Of a DNA stretch of 64,000 nucleotides, positions 48,333 through 61,148 are shown one piece after another. The position numbers and the translations under genes were made by a program. The notes under the pieces are model-generated. The model ran no database searches. It was given only the letters and a program-made list of their open reading frames with translations, and was not told the DNA's origin. Source of the DNA: Melastoma dodecandrum (lineage: Eukaryota > Streptophyta > Magnoliopsida > Myrtales > Melastomataceae); assembly GCA_029817715.1 (NCBI GenBank), contig JARUPY010000473.1:4960001-5024000 (forward strand). The letters run 5' to 3'. The number at the start of each line of letters is the position of its first letter. The stretch's first letter is position 1.

Positions 48333-48340
48333 TTTATATA
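48333..48340 (-). promoter_or_regulatory. TATA box, polygalacturonase copy 6
   Basis: TATATAAA, position conserved relative to the ATG. Confidence 0.7.
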
Positions 48341-49781
48341 GAGGAGTGATTAGAGAGATAAAGCCTTAATCAACTACCAATCCAATTTTATTCCCTCATT
48401 CCACCAGCATTCCCCTAATTACCTAAACCGATAACCAACCTTTTATTATTGATATTATAGATTGCTATTTTGTTCAACTATGCAATTGTTGTTCTTCGTT
48501 GTTTGACTTCTCCTTTGATAACAACCTGTTTTTTGTTTTTCATAAACTACTTAACTTTGGTTAAATCATGTGCATCTTTTTTATTTTTAATACGTAAAAA
48601 CATGTTTTTGTCGGATCATTTAAGAAATCAACTACACCTAAATTTATGTTAAAATTTATATTGGCAAACCGTACCAAGATAGCGTATATTTTTAAAATGA
48701 AATTAGTTCAAAATTTCAATCATAAAACCAAAGTATCTTTCATAAAACTAATACATTTGAATACCTGTGGTCTAAAGATGTTTTTAAAGGTACTCGTACT
48801 TAATATAAATACATTCAATTTTCCGCGGCACTACAAACATTAGTTTTGAGATTGTTAATCTACGAATTATTATATGTTACATCACATATGAATTAATTAA
48901 CTCTTCTTATATTAGAGTAGGAATGACTAGAAACACATTATATTACGTAATTATATTTTTCGTAACGCTGAATCAATCAAGTTCGTAATTAATACGTCAA
49001 GTTCTACACTGCTTTATGGCAAACATTGCGAGTTTGTTGTTTTTTTTTTTATTTTTACATTATGAAAGCGAAATACGATTTTACAGAAAGCTAATTAGTT
49101 TAACTCAACGGAAGATTTGAATAGTTCTACTTACTTCTTGGTCATTAACTTGTCGTAGAAAATCACATCTCTTTCTCTTTAAAAATATAAATAAATAAAA
49201 TATGAGAATATATTCGTAAATCCTTCTCAAAATGCTTGAATTAAATTTTGTTCATATTTCTTAATTTTATCTTTTTAAAGAACATTTTTTTATTAGATTT
49301 AGATATATTGGAATGTGGTACAAGAATTGAATATTTTAAGATTTAAATGCACCTATTGCTTTTAAAATAAATAAACTAAAAGTAATTATATGATATTATA
49401 GCATAGTTACTCATTCTTTCCTTCCTTCGGTTCTTATAATTATCCCACTGGAGACACAAAATTTAATATCATAACGACGTACAATGTCCAACATATTTAA
49501 GTTTGCGGTAAAGTGGGTTTTGGCCAACAGGCTTGAGCCATTGAAGAGTCGCCACGGCATGGGTTCATAGTCGACGGTCGATCCAACTTAAGGACGATTG
49601 AGGCACACGTATTCCGGAGCAAGATGATTCCCATCGAAGGAATCTAGTCGAAACTTCCCTTGAATGTAGCCAACGGTCGAAGATGGATGCAAAAGTCGGA
49701 GATCGAAGAGCATTGTCAGTTGATAGTCCTCGACGTTTGCTTCTAAGAACAGTTACGGACCCTTAATTTTGGGATTCACAC

Positions 49782-50009
49782 GATTTTGTATCCGTTGTAT
49801 AAAGTTGCTCATGTACCTATCAAGCAGATGACAAGAGAACAAGTGTCTTCGTGCAACTTGATTCTTTTAGAGTGGAAATGAAATTTGCTCATGTAATTTC
49901 ATTTATAAGAAATGTGAAGTAGTGTAGGGTTTTGGTACTTCCCTTTTGTAAGGTTTCGTCATTGCGTCTTCGTCCGATGGAATCGAAGGTTTGACGAAGT
50001 GGCTACTCT
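49782..50009. repeat. 228 bp direct repeat, copy A
   Basis: It runs from GATTTTGTATCCGTTGTATA to TTTGACGAAGTGGCTAC and is repeated immediately downstream. Confidence 0.85.
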
Positions 50010-50233
50010 GATTTTGTATCCGTTGTATAAAGTTGCTCATGTACCTATCAAGCAGATGACAAGAAAACAAGTGTCTTCGTGCAATTTGATTCTTTTAGAG
50101 TGGAAATGAAATTTGCTCATGTAATTTCATTTAAAAGAAAGGTGAAGTGGAGTTTTGATACTTCCCTTTGTATAATTTCGTCTGTGCATCTTCGTCCGTA
50201 GGAATCGAAGGATTTGACGAAATAGCAACAAGA
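50010..50233. repeat. 228 bp direct repeat, copy B
   Basis: This is a second copy of 49782-50009 with scattered substitutions and small indels, more toward its right end (TTTGACGAAATAGCAAC). Confidence 0.85.
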
Positions 50234-50674
50234 CTTTGGCTTGAAGTTTTACCACTACCACCCTCGCCTTTGTCATAGGGGTTGTGTACCATTCGTGTGA
50301 GAGCTCTCGTACCTGCCCACGAGACAAAGGACGTAAGCGAAATGAGCTCATGTAATTTCACTTAGCTTGATGAAGAGAGTAATATTTATATGATTCTCCC
50401 TTTTCATGTATATTGTCAACGTTTTTGCCCCGGTTCCTTGGGGATGACAAGAAGTTTTCTAACAAATGTTGTTTCGAAGCTCCGATTCGAAATTCGTTAA
50501 TTGTCTTAATTGTCTGTCTAGGACGCTCATGTACTCTCTGAGATAAGCATGGAGGGCACAATAAGTAAACTCATGTAACTCGTTTTGCGAAGAAAGCATT
50601 AGTCAAGGAATAAATACTCCCTTTCATGTGATTTGTTGGTTTGTCAACGGAGAATTAACCAAGACTGCTCAGTC

Positions 50675-50841
50675 TTGTCCCAGGATAGCTTGAAGATTTG
50701 CCCCAGGATCGCACGGAGATATGTCCATGACCACTAGGAGATTTGCCACAGGGTGGTCGGGGATTTGCCCTACGGTCGCTTGGAGATTTTCCCCAGGATC
50801 GGTCGGGGATTTGCCCCAGGATCGCTCTGAATTTGCCCCGG
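50675..50841. repeat. Minisatellite, about 8 units of 22-23 bp
   Basis: The consensus is TTTGCCCCAGGATCGCTCGG plus AGA. Eight degenerate units can be laid end to end from TTGTCCCAGGATAGC to TTTGCCCCGGATTG. Confidence 0.8.
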
Positions 50842-51127
50842 ATTGTTCTCGTGTTGTCGTCGTTGTTGTTTTGCTAACGAAGGCTGTTTCGAAACTTTGG
50901 CTCGAAACTTTTCCACCCTACCACCCTCGCCTTCATCGTCTGCCTAGGTTGTTCACGTACCTATGAGACAAGCCAAAGGGCAAAACAAGTAAGCTCATGT
51001 AACCAGTTCTGCAGAGAAAGTATTAGTTGATGAACGAATACTCCCTTTCATATAGATCGTCGTTTTGTTGACAACGAAGGATATTTTGAAGCTTTGGCTC
51101 AAAACTGTTTCAAGGCTTTGGCTCGAT

Positions 51128-51419
51128 CCATTGTAGTCCAGGTAGATTTTGCCGAGCCGAACATTCTTGTAAGGAAAGACTGGGCTGCAAGCCATATTAA
51201 CAACGATAGGAGTCGAAGAAGTCCCGTGTCCTGGTCCACCTTTCACTCCAGTTACGTGGACGTCCTTGCTACCGTCTCCCAGCGAGATGAAGTCATCACC
51301 CGTCCCGATGTTTGAGTTGGTGATATAGGTTCCGGTCGATCTGCCAATATGGATGCCATCGGTGTTCGGGTGTTTTCTGGGGACAGTGACGTGAGGTAAT
51401 GTCTATTATTGAAGTCGAG
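51128..51419 (-). pseudogene. Diverged, internally deleted polygalacturonase relic
   Basis: On the minus strand it reads [19 protein letters not shown], then [20 protein letters not shown] and GPGHG from exon 3, and continues directly into [17 protein letters not shown] and [14 protein letters not shown] from exon 4. Everything between GHG and TSS (including the RIK motif and intron 3) is deleted. The junction falls in CACGGGA, present at both parental sites. Three cysteines have changed (GDDC to GDDF, KCGPG to KGGPG, PCKN to PYKN). It is clearly more diverged than the array copies, so it is an older paralogue. A further deletion lies upstream of NTDG (51370-51419). Confidence 0.9.
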
Positions 51420-51939
51420 GATTAACAATCTCAAAACTACTGTTTGTAGTGCCGCGGAAAATTGAATGTATTTATATTAAGTACGAGTACCTTTAAAAAC
51501 ATCTTTAGACCACAGGTATTCAAATGTATTAGTTTTATGAAAGATACTTTGGTTTTATGATTGAAATTTTGAACTAATTTCATTTTAAAAATATACGCTA
51601 TCTTGGTACGGTTTGCCAATATAAATTTTAACATAAATTTAGGTGTAGTTGATTTCTTAAATGATCCGACAAAAACATGTTTTTACGTATTAAAAATAAA
51701 AAAGATGCACATGATTTAACCAAAGTTAAGTAGTTTATGAAAAACAAAAAACAGGTTGTTATCAAAGGAGAAGTCAAACAACGAAGAACAACAATTGCAT
51801 AGTTGAACAAAATAGCAATCTATAATATCAATAATAAAAGGTTGGTTATCGGTTTAGGTAATTAGGGGAATGCTGGTGGAATGAGGGAATAAAATTGGAT
51901 TGGTAGTTGATTAAGGCTTTATCTCTCTAATCACTCCTC

Positions 51940-51947
51940 TATATAAA
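51940..51947 (+). promoter_or_regulatory. TATA box, polygalacturonase copy 7
   Basis: TATATAAA, 84-91 bp before the ATG. Only 611 bp of array-type upstream sequence remains before the spacer relic begins, less than for any other copy. Confidence 0.7.
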
Positions 51948-52030
51948 GAACATCAAAAGCAAAAGCAAATCCCACAACTCAAAAACTCTCTTTACGCCGG
52001 GAAGGGAAAAAAACAAAAGATACAAAGGAA

Positions 52031-53496
52031 ATGGCCGCAAAAAATAATTTTAGTATAGTTTTGTTGTTGTGCTTGTTATTAGGTTTATCTTCGACTGGCG
52101 TTGCAGTTCAGGAATTCAATGTCGGAAATTACGGCAACATTAGTTACGATTCCGACATCACCAAGGTAAAGAGACTTGCTACTTTGTTAAGGTTGTCGTG
52201 GATTACGGTAATGACGAGCTTGGCGTTCCCTGGTCTCCAGGCATTGCAGGTGGCGTTTAAGGCCGCGTGCAACTCCGAGGTGCCCGGCAGGGTCGTGGTC
52301 CCGCCGGGAACATTCACATTGAACGAGGCACTCTTCCAAGGACCTTGCAAGTCCCCCATTGAATTTCTGGTCCAGGCTACCATCAGGGCGCCTTCCGACA
52401 CCAGTGCGTTCAAGACTGATGGGTGGGTCGTTTTCAGCTATATCAATGGGTTCAAGCTGTACGGTGGCGGGGTTTTTGACGGCCAAGGGATGTACGCCTG
52501 GACGTTGAACGACTGCCATAAGACCTTCTCCTGCCGCCAGCTCCCCATGGTAAAACGCTCGCGGCATTCGGCCTCTCGTCGTTTTAATTCGGGAACTTTT
52601 TTTGTGAAGTTAACGTGACTTTCGTACCCATGTCGGGCGTTGAAATCGACAGAATTTGAGGTTCAACTTCGTCAGTAATGGCTTGGTGAAGGACATTACC
52701 TCCAAGGATAGCAAGAGCTTCCAAGTTAATGTCCTCGGCTGCAACAACCTCACATTTGATCACGTCACGGTCACTGCCCCTGACAACAGCCCGAACACCG
52801 ATGGCATCCATATCGGCAGGTCGTCCGGAATCTACATCACCAACTCGAACATCGGGACGGGTGACGACTGCATCTCGTTGGGAGACGGCAGCAAGGACGT
52901 CCACGTAACTGGAGTGAAATGTGGACCAGGACACGGGATCAGCGTAGGCAGCCTTGGCAAGTATCAGAACGAGGACCCCGTGACGGGATTCTACGTCAAG
53001 AACTGCACGCTCACCGGCACGATGAATGGCATCAGGATCAAGACGTGGCCCGCTTCATACCCAGGGGTAATCTCAGATATGCAGTTCGAGAACATCAGGA
53101 TGGACAACGTCGGCAATCCCGTGATCATCGATCAGGAGTACTGCCCCTGGAACCTATGCAAGAGAGGGGTAAAATGTCTCCTCCCGTTTCCATTATTATC
53201 GTCATACGCGCTACTCCACGGAGCTCAACCGACTAATTTCCTGCCGAAACATCCGTTTCCTGCAGGTCCCTTCCCTTGTAAGGATCAGCAACATAACCAT
53301 CGACAACGTCCACGGGACTTCTTCGACCCCTGTCGTTGTTAATATGGCTTGCAGCCCGGCCTTTCCTTGCAAGAATGTTCGGCTCGGAAAAATCTACCTG
53401 GGCTACAATGGACCACAAGGCCGAGCAGTGTCCGTCTGCTCTAACGTTAGCCCGACAATTACGGGAACACAAGTGCCACCTGCCTGCACCGCATAG
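52031..53496 (+). CDS. Polygalacturonase copy 7
   Basis: Exons 52031-52165, 52241-52549, 52653-53168 and 53266-53496. Intact, majority protein sequence, all catalytic residues. A likely poly(A) signal AATAAA follows at 53713-53718, about 215 nt past the stop; the same hexamer is kept in the other units. It is the first gene of the inverted arm and diverges from copy 6. Its upstream region is truncated relative to the other copies, so its expression could differ. Confidence 0.92.
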
Positions 53497-55766
53497 CGTT
53501 CCCCAAAACAACTTCCGTGTACGCTTGCTTGTCGACACGACTATAATAAGGCGTGAGTGCCAGGTCGGAGATGCCTTGTCCATTGTTAAAGAACGCTTTC
53601 CACAATTTTGTCCTTTAATCACTAAATGTGATATTTGTTTTTATTGACAGTCCCTTTTGAAAACATCCGCCAATCTCCTGCAATTTGAGAATGCTAATCA
53701 AGTAATTACGACAATAAAACGTCTGTGATGATAAGTTTGTCAAAACGGTAAGAAACGGCAGCAGCAATAGGGATCAATTGAAAAAATTAGCGTGCTTAAC
53801 CACTCTAATCGTGTCCTTATCCGTAACTAATAGGACAAAAGGAAGATTTCTCCATTTGTTCCCTCGTAAATGAAATCAGAAGAAGAAGGTGGCAGCAAAT
53901 GTCAATCTTGCTGCTATTATGCCCATTCGTACTTTACGAAAAGGCCCGTACAAACTCACGAATCTCGTTCCTTTCTTTCGACAAAGTTTTATAAACAAAT
54001 TTGTTTTCTTTTCTTCTTAAAATAAATGTTTATGTGATATATTTTATCGAGAAATACATGTCGCGATATGACGTGAGCGGATGTTACAAAACAACAATGG
54101 CCGTCAGAAATCAAAATGACACTAGAATGAGGATCTCGACAATGATAAGAACAAAACAACTTATTGTCGCTAATAGTAACTTGAACCGAAGGATTACGTA
54201 AGTCTAAAGACATTGTAAGGAACTACGCGAAGACAGCCTAAGTGCTCTGCTTTGTGATCAAGTGATTGTTCGTCCCTAAATCCTAAATAGTGAGCCTATC
54301 TATAGAACGCATGAAATGCATGTGTGCGAATCCCAAAATTAAGGGTCCGTAACTGTTCTTAGAAGCAAACGTCGAGGACTATCAACTGACAATGCTCTTC
54401 GATCTCCGACTTTTGCATCCATCTTCGACCGTTGGCTACATTCAAGGGAAGTTTCGACTAGATTCCTTCGATGGGAATCATCTTGCTCCGGAATACATGT
54501 GCCTCAATCGTCCTTAAGTTGGATCGACCGTCGACTATGAACCCATGCCGTGGCGACTCTTCAATGGCTCAAGCCTGTTGGCCAAAACCCACTTTACCGC
54601 AAACTTAAATATGTTGGACATTGTACGTCGTTATGATATTAAATTTTGTGTCTCCAGTGGGATAATTATAAGAACCGAAGGAAGGAAAGAATGAGTAACT
54701 ATGCTATAATATCATATAATTACTTTTAGTTTATTTATTTTAAAAGCAATAGGTGCATTTAAATCTTAAAATATTCAATTCTTGTACCACATTCCAATAT
54801 ATCTAAATCTAATAAAAAAATGTTCTTTAAAAAGATAAAATTAAGAAATATGAACAAAATTTAATTCAAGCATTTTGAGAAGGATTTACGAATATATTCT
54901 CATATTTTATTTATTTATATTTTTAAAGAGAAAGAGATGTGATTTTCTACGACAAGTTAATGACCAAGAAGTAAGTAGAACTATTCAAATCTTCCGTTGA
55001 GTTAAACTAATTAGCTTTCTGTAAAATCGTATTTCGCTTTCATAATGTAAAAATTAAAAAAAAAAAACAACAAACTCGCAATGTTTGCCATAAAGCAGTG
55101 TAGAACTTGACGTATTAATTACGAACTTGATTGATTCAGCGTTACGAAAAATATAATTACGTAATATAATGTGTTTCTAGTCATTCCTACTCTAATATAA
55201 GAAGAGTTAATTAATTCATATGTGATGTAACATATAATAATTCGTAGATTAACAATCTCAAAACTAATGTTTGTAGTGCCGCGGAAAATTGAATGTATTT
55301 ATATTAAGTACGAGTACCTTTAAAAACATCTTTAGACCACAGGTATTCAAATGTATTAGTTTTATGAAAGATACTTTGGTTTTATGATTGAAATTTTGAA
55401 CTAATTTCATTTTAAAAATATACGCTATCTTGGTACGGTTTGCCAATATAAATTTTAACATAAATTTAGGTGTAGTTGATTTCTTAAATGATCCGACAAA
55501 AACATGTTTTTACGTATTAAAAATAAAAAAGATGCACATGATTTAACCAAAGTTAAGTAGTTTATGAAAAACAAAAAACAGGTTGTTATCAAAGGAGAAG
55601 TCAAACAACGAAGAACAACAATTGCATAGTTGAACAAAATAGCAATCTATAATATCAATAATAAAAGGTTGGTTATCGGTTTAGGTAATTAGGGGAATGC
55701 TGGTGGAATGAGGGAATAAAATTGGATTGGTAGTTGATTAAGGCTTTATCTCTCTAATCACTCCTC

Positions 55767-55774
55767 TATATAAA
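55767..55774 (+). promoter_or_regulatory. TATA box, polygalacturonase copy 8
   Basis: TATATAAA, position conserved relative to the ATG. Confidence 0.7.
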
Positions 55775-55857
55775 GAACATCAAAAGCAAAAGCAAATCCC
55801 ACAACTCAAAAACTCTCTTTACGCCGGGAAGGGAAAAAAACAAAAGATACAAAGGAA

Positions 55858-57323
55858 ATGGCCGCAAAAAATAATTTTAGTATAGTTTTGTGGTTGTGCT
55901 TGTTATTAGGTTTATCTTCGACTGGCGTTGCAGTTCAGGAATTCAATGTCGGAAATTACGGCAACATTAGTTACGATTCCGACATCACCAAGGTAAAGAG
56001 ACTTGCTACTTTGTTAAGGTTGTCGTGGATTACGGTAATGACGAGCTTGGCGTTCCCTGGTCTCCAGGCATTGCAGGTGGCGTTTAAGGCCGCGTGCAAC
56101 TCCGAGGTGCCCGGCAGGGTCGTGGTCCCGCCGGGAACATTCACATTGAACGAGGCACTCTTCCAAGGACCTTGCAAGTCCCCCATTGAATTTCTGGTCC
56201 AGGCTACCATCAGGGCGCCTTCCGACACCAGTGCGTTCAAGACTGATGGGTGGGTCGTTTTCAGCTATATCAATGGGTTCAAGCTGTACGGTGGCGGGGT
56301 TTTTGACGGCCAAGGGATGTACGCCTGGACGTTGAACGACTGCCATAAGACCTTCTCCTGCCGCCAGCTCCCCATGGTAAAACGCTCGCGGCATTCGGCC
56401 TCTCGTCGTTTTAATTCGGGAACTTTTTTTGTGAAGTTAACGTGACTTTCGTACCCATGTCGGGCGTTGAAATCGACAGAATTTGAGGTTCAACTTCGTC
56501 AGTAATGGCTTGGTGAAGGACATTACCTCCAAGGATAGCAAGAGCTTCCAAGTTAATGTCCTCGGCTGCAACAACCTCACATTTGATCACGTCACAGTCA
56601 CTGCCCCTGACAACATCCCAAACACCGATGGCATCCATATCGGCAGGTCGTCCGGAATCTACATCACCAACTCGAACATCGGGACGGGTGACCACTGCAT
56701 CTCGTTGGGAGACGGCAGCAAGGACGTCCACGTAACTGGAGTGAAATGTGGACCAGGACACGGGATCAGCGTAGGCAGCCTTGGCAAGTATCAGAACGAG
56801 GACCCCGTGACGGGATTCTACGTCAAGAACTGCACGCTCACCGGCACGATGAATGGCATCAGGATCAAGACGTGGCCCGCTTCATACCCAGGGGTAATCT
56901 CAGATATGCAGTTCGAGAACATCAGGATGGACAACGTCGGCAATCCCGTGATCATCGATCAGGAGTACTGCCCCTGGAACCTATGCAAGAGAGGGGTAAA
57001 ATGTCTCCTCCCGTTTCCATTATTATCGTCATACGCGCTACTCCACGGAGCTCAACCGACTAATTTCCTGCCGAAACATCCGTTTCCTGCAGGTCCCTTC
57101 CCTTGTAAGGATCAGCAACATAACCATCGACAACGTCCACGGGACTTCTTCGACCCCTGTCGTTGTTAATATGGCTTGCAGCCCGGCCTTTCCTTGCAAG
57201 AATGTTCGGCTCGGAAAAATCTACCTGGGCTACAATGGACCACAAGGCCGAGCAGTGTCCGTCTGCTCTAACGTTAGCCCGACAATTACGGGAACACAAG
57301 TGCCACCTGCCTGCACCGCATAG
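55858..57323 (+). CDS. Polygalacturonase copy 8, active-site variant (GDHC)
   Basis: Exons 55858-55992, 56068-56376, 56480-56995 and 57093-57323. The reading frame is intact, but residue 220, the second Asp of the GDD motif, is His (CAC at 56693-56695). In GH28 enzymes this Asp is one of the three carboxylates needed for catalysis, so the product is predicted to be inactive. Ser194 just before NTDG is Ile (56615-56617), and Leu12 in the signal peptide core is Trp. Two silent changes lie close by (CACAGTC near 56595, CCA Pro codon at 56618-56620). No other copy has this cluster. The product would still be secreted and could act only as a non-catalytic protein, or the gene may be drifting toward a pseudogene. 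Confidence 0.9.
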
Positions 57324-59591
57324 CGTTCCCCAAAACAACTTCCGTGTACGCTTGCTTGTCGACACGACTATAATAAGGCGTGAGTGCCAGGTCGGAGATG
57401 CCTTGTCCATTGTTAAAGAACGCTTTCCACAATTTTGTCCTTTAATCACTAAATGTGATATTTGTTTTTATTGACAGTCCCTTTTGAAAACATCCGCCAA
57501 TCTCCTGCAATTTGAGAATGCTAATCAAGTAATTACAACAATAAAACGTCTGTGATGATAAGTTTGTCAAAACGGTAAGAAACTGCAGCAGCAATAGGGA
57601 TCAATTGAAAAAATTAGCGTGCTTAACCACTCTAATCGTGTCCTTATCCGTAACTAATAGGACAAAAGGAAGATTTCTCCATTTGTTCCCTCGTAAATGA
57701 AATCAGAAGAAGAAGATGGCAGCAAATGTCAATCTTGCTGCTATTATGCCCATTCGTACTTTACGAAAAGGCCCGTACAAACTCACGAATCTCGTTCCTT
57801 TCTTTCGACAAAGTTTTATAAACAAATTTGTTTTCTTTTCTTCTTAAAATAAATGTTTATGTGATATATTTTATCGAGAAATACATGTCGCGATATGACG
57901 TGAGCGGATGTTACAAAACAACAATGGCCGTCAGAAATCAAAATGACACTAGAATGAGGATCTCGACAATGATAAGAACAAAACAACTTATTGTCGCTAA
58001 TAGTAACTTGAACCGAAGGATTACGTAAGTCTAAAGACATTGTAAGGAACTACGCGAAGACAGCCTAAGTGCTCTGCTTTGTGATCAAGTGATTGTTCGT
58101 CCCTAAATCCTAAATAGTGAGCCTATCTATAGAACGCATGAAATGCATGTGTGCGAATCCCAAAATTAAGGGTCCGTAACTGTTCTTAGAAGCAAACGTC
58201 GAGGACTATCAACTGACAATGCTCTTCGATCTCCGACTTTTGCATCCATCTTCGACCGTTGGCTACATTCAAGGGAAGTTTCGACTAGATTCCTTCGATG
58301 GGAATCATCTTGCTCCGGAATACATGTGCCTCAATCGTCCTTAAGTTGGATCGACCGTCGACTATGAACCCATGCCGTGGCGACTCTTCAATGGCTCAAG
58401 CCTGTTGGCCAAAACCCACTTTACCGCAAACTTAAATATGTTGGACATTGTACGTCGTTATGATATTAAATTTTGTGTCTCCAGTGGGATAATTATAAGA
58501 ACCGAAGGAAGGAAAGAATGAGTAACTATGCTATAATATCATATAATTACTTTTAGTTTATTTATTTTAAAAGCAATAGGTGCATTTAAATCTTAAAATA
58601 TTCAATTCTTGTACCACATTCCAATATATCTAAATCTAATAAAAAAATGTTCTTTAAAAAGATAAAATTAAGAAATATGAACAAAATTTAATTCAAGCAT
58701 TTTGAGAAGGATTTACGAATATATTCTCATATTTTATTTATTTATATTTTTAAAGAGAAAGAGATGTGATTTTCTACGACAAGTTAATGACCAAGAAGTA
58801 AGTAGAACTATTCAAATCTTCCGTTGAGTTAAACTAATTAGCTTTCTGTAAAATCGTATTTCGCTTTCATAATGTAAAAATTAAAAAAAAAACAACAAAC
58901 TCGCAATGTTTGCCATAAAGCAGTGTAGAACTTGACGTATTAATTACGAACTTGATTGATTCAGCGTTACGAAAAATATAATTACGTAATATAATGTGTT
59001 TCTAGTCATTCCTACTCTAATATAAGAAGAGTTAATTAATTCATATGTGATGTAACATATAATAATTCGTAGATTAACAATCTCAAAACTAATGTTTGTA
59101 GTGCCGCGGAAAATTGAATGTATTTATATTAAGTACGAGTACCTTTAAAAACATCTTTAGACCACAGGTATTCAAATGTATTAGTTTTATGAAAGATACT
59201 TTGGTTTTATGATTGAAATTTTGAACTAATTTCATTTTAAAAATATACGCTATCTTGGTACGGTTTGCCAATATAAATTTTAACATAAATTTAGGTGTAG
59301 TTGATTTCTTAAATGATCCGACAAAAACATGTTTTTACGTATTAAAAATAAAAAAGATGCACATGATTTAACCAAAGTTAAGTAGTTTATGAAAAACAAA
59401 AAACAGGTTGTTATCAAAGGAGAAGTCAAACAACGAAGAACAACAATTGCATAGTTGAACAAAATAGCAATCTATAATATCAATAATAAAAGGTTGGTTA
59501 TCGGTTTAGGTAATTAGGGGAATGCTGGTGGAATGAGGGAATAAAATTGGATTGGTAGTTGATTAAGGCTTTATCTCTCTAATCACTCCTC

Positions 59592-59599
59592 TATATAAA
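59592..59599 (+). promoter_or_regulatory. TATA box, polygalacturonase copy 9
   Basis: TATATAAA, position conserved relative to the ATG. Confidence 0.7.
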
Positions 59600-59682
59600 G
59601 AACATCAAAAGCAAAAGCAAATCCCACAACTCAAAAACTCTCTTTACGCCGGGAAGGGAAAAAAACAAAAGATACAAAGGAA

Positions 59683-61148
59683 ATGGCCGCAAAAAATAAT
59701 TTTAGTATAGTTTTGTTGTTGTGCTTGTTATTAGGTTTATCTTCGACTGGCGTTGCAGTTCAGGAATTCAATGTCGGAAATTACGGCAACATTAGTTACG
59801 ATTCCGACATCACCAAGGTAAAGAGACTTGCTACTTTGTTAAGGTTGTCGTGGATTACGGTAATGACGAGCTTGGCGTTCCCTGGTCTCCAGGCATTGCA
59901 GGTGGCGTTTAAGGCCGCGTGCAACTCCGAGGTGCCCGGCAGGGTCGTGGTCCCGCCGGGAACATTCACATTGAACGAGGCACTCTTCCAAGGACCTTGC
60001 AAGTCCCCCATTGAATTTCTGGTCCAGGCTACCATCAGGGCGCCTTCCGACACCAGTGCGTTCAAGACTGATGGGTGGGTCGTTTTCAGCTATATCAATG
60101 GGTTCAAGCTGTACGGTGGCGGGGTTTTTGACGGCCAAGGGATGTACGCCTGGACGTTGAACGACTGCCATAAGACCTTCTCCTGCCGCCAGCTCCCCAT
60201 GGTAAAACGCTCGCGGCATTCGGCCTCTCGTCGTTTTAATTCGGGAACTTTTTTTGTGAAGTTAACGTGACTTTCGTACCCATGTCGGGCGTTGAAATCG
60301 ACAGAATTTGAGGTTCAACTTCGTCAGTAATGGCTTGGTGAAGGACATTACCTCCAAGGATAGCAAGAGCTTCCAAGTTAATGTCCTCGGCTGCAACAAC
60401 CTCACATTTGATCACGTCACGGTCACTGCCCCTGACAACAGCCCGAACACCGATGGCATCCATATCGGCAGGTCGTCCGGAATCTACATCACCAACTCGA
60501 ACATCGGGACGGGTGACGACTGCATCTCGTTGGGAGACGGCAGCAAGGACGTCCACGTAACTGGAGTGAAATGTGGACCAGGACACGGGATCAGCGTAGG
60601 CAGCCTTGGCAAGTATCAGAACGAGGACCCCGTGACGGGATTCTACGTCAAGAACTGCACGCTCACCGGCACGATGAATGGCATCAGGATCAAGACGTGG
60701 CCCGCTTCATACCCAGGGGTAATATCAGATATGCAGTTCGAGAACATCAGGATGGACAACGTCGGCAATCCCGTGATCATCGATCAGGAGTACTGCCCCT
60801 GGAACCTATGCAAGAGAGGGGTAAAATGTCTCCTCCCGTTTCCATTATTATCGTCGTACGCGCTACTCCACGGAGCTCAACCGACTAATTTCCTGCCGAA
60901 ACATCCGTTTCCTGCAGGTCCCTTCCCTTGTAAGGATCAGCAACATAACCATCGACAACGTCCACGGGACTTCTTCGACCCCTGTCGTTGTTAATATGGC
61001 TTGCAGCCCGGCCTTTCCTTGCAAGAATGTTCGGCTCGGAAAAATCTACCTGGGCTACAATGGACCACAAGGCCGAGCAGTGTCCGTCTGCTCTAACGTT
61101 AGCCCGACAATTACGGGAACACAAGTGCCACCTGCCTGCACCGCATAG
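59683..61148 (+). CDS. Polygalacturonase copy 9
   Basis: Exons 59683-59817, 59893-60201, 60305-60820 and 60918-61148. Intact, majority protein sequence, all catalytic residues. It shares the silent ATA Ile codon (near 60722) with copy 6 only, and has a private G in intron 3 (TCGTCGTACGCG near 60853). It is the last complete gene of the right arm. Confidence 0.92.

Larger units (their letters stand above)
26281..49777 (-). repeat. Left arm: six-unit polygalacturonase tandem array
   Basis: Six head-to-tail units start at 26281, 30108, 33934, 37761, 41590 and 45417 (lengths 3825-3829), plus a 536 bp partial seventh unit from 49242. Unit length varies mainly in a poly-T tract (for example 29902-29916). 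Each unit contains one polygalacturonase gene on the minus strand with its promoter and about 1.4 kb of 3' flank. Units differ by only scattered single bases. The left edge abuts a copia fragment and the right edge changes to spacer after GGGATTC. Confidence 0.97.
49778..51127. other. Spacer between the two array arms
   Basis: This non-array sequence between the inverted arms has no gene. It is built from degenerate repeats. The motif GCTCATGTA..T with ACAAG, then CTCATGTAA and a C-rich TACTCCCTTT(T/C)ATGT recurs about five times (near 49808, 50037, 50345, 50525 and 50990), two of the copies being near-identical. A minisatellite lies inside. Confidence 0.8.

Noticed and set aside
48250..52030. 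A shared bidirectional promoter between copies 6 and 7
   Set aside because: The ATG codons are 3.8 kb apart and each gene has its own TATA box; nothing suggests shared control.
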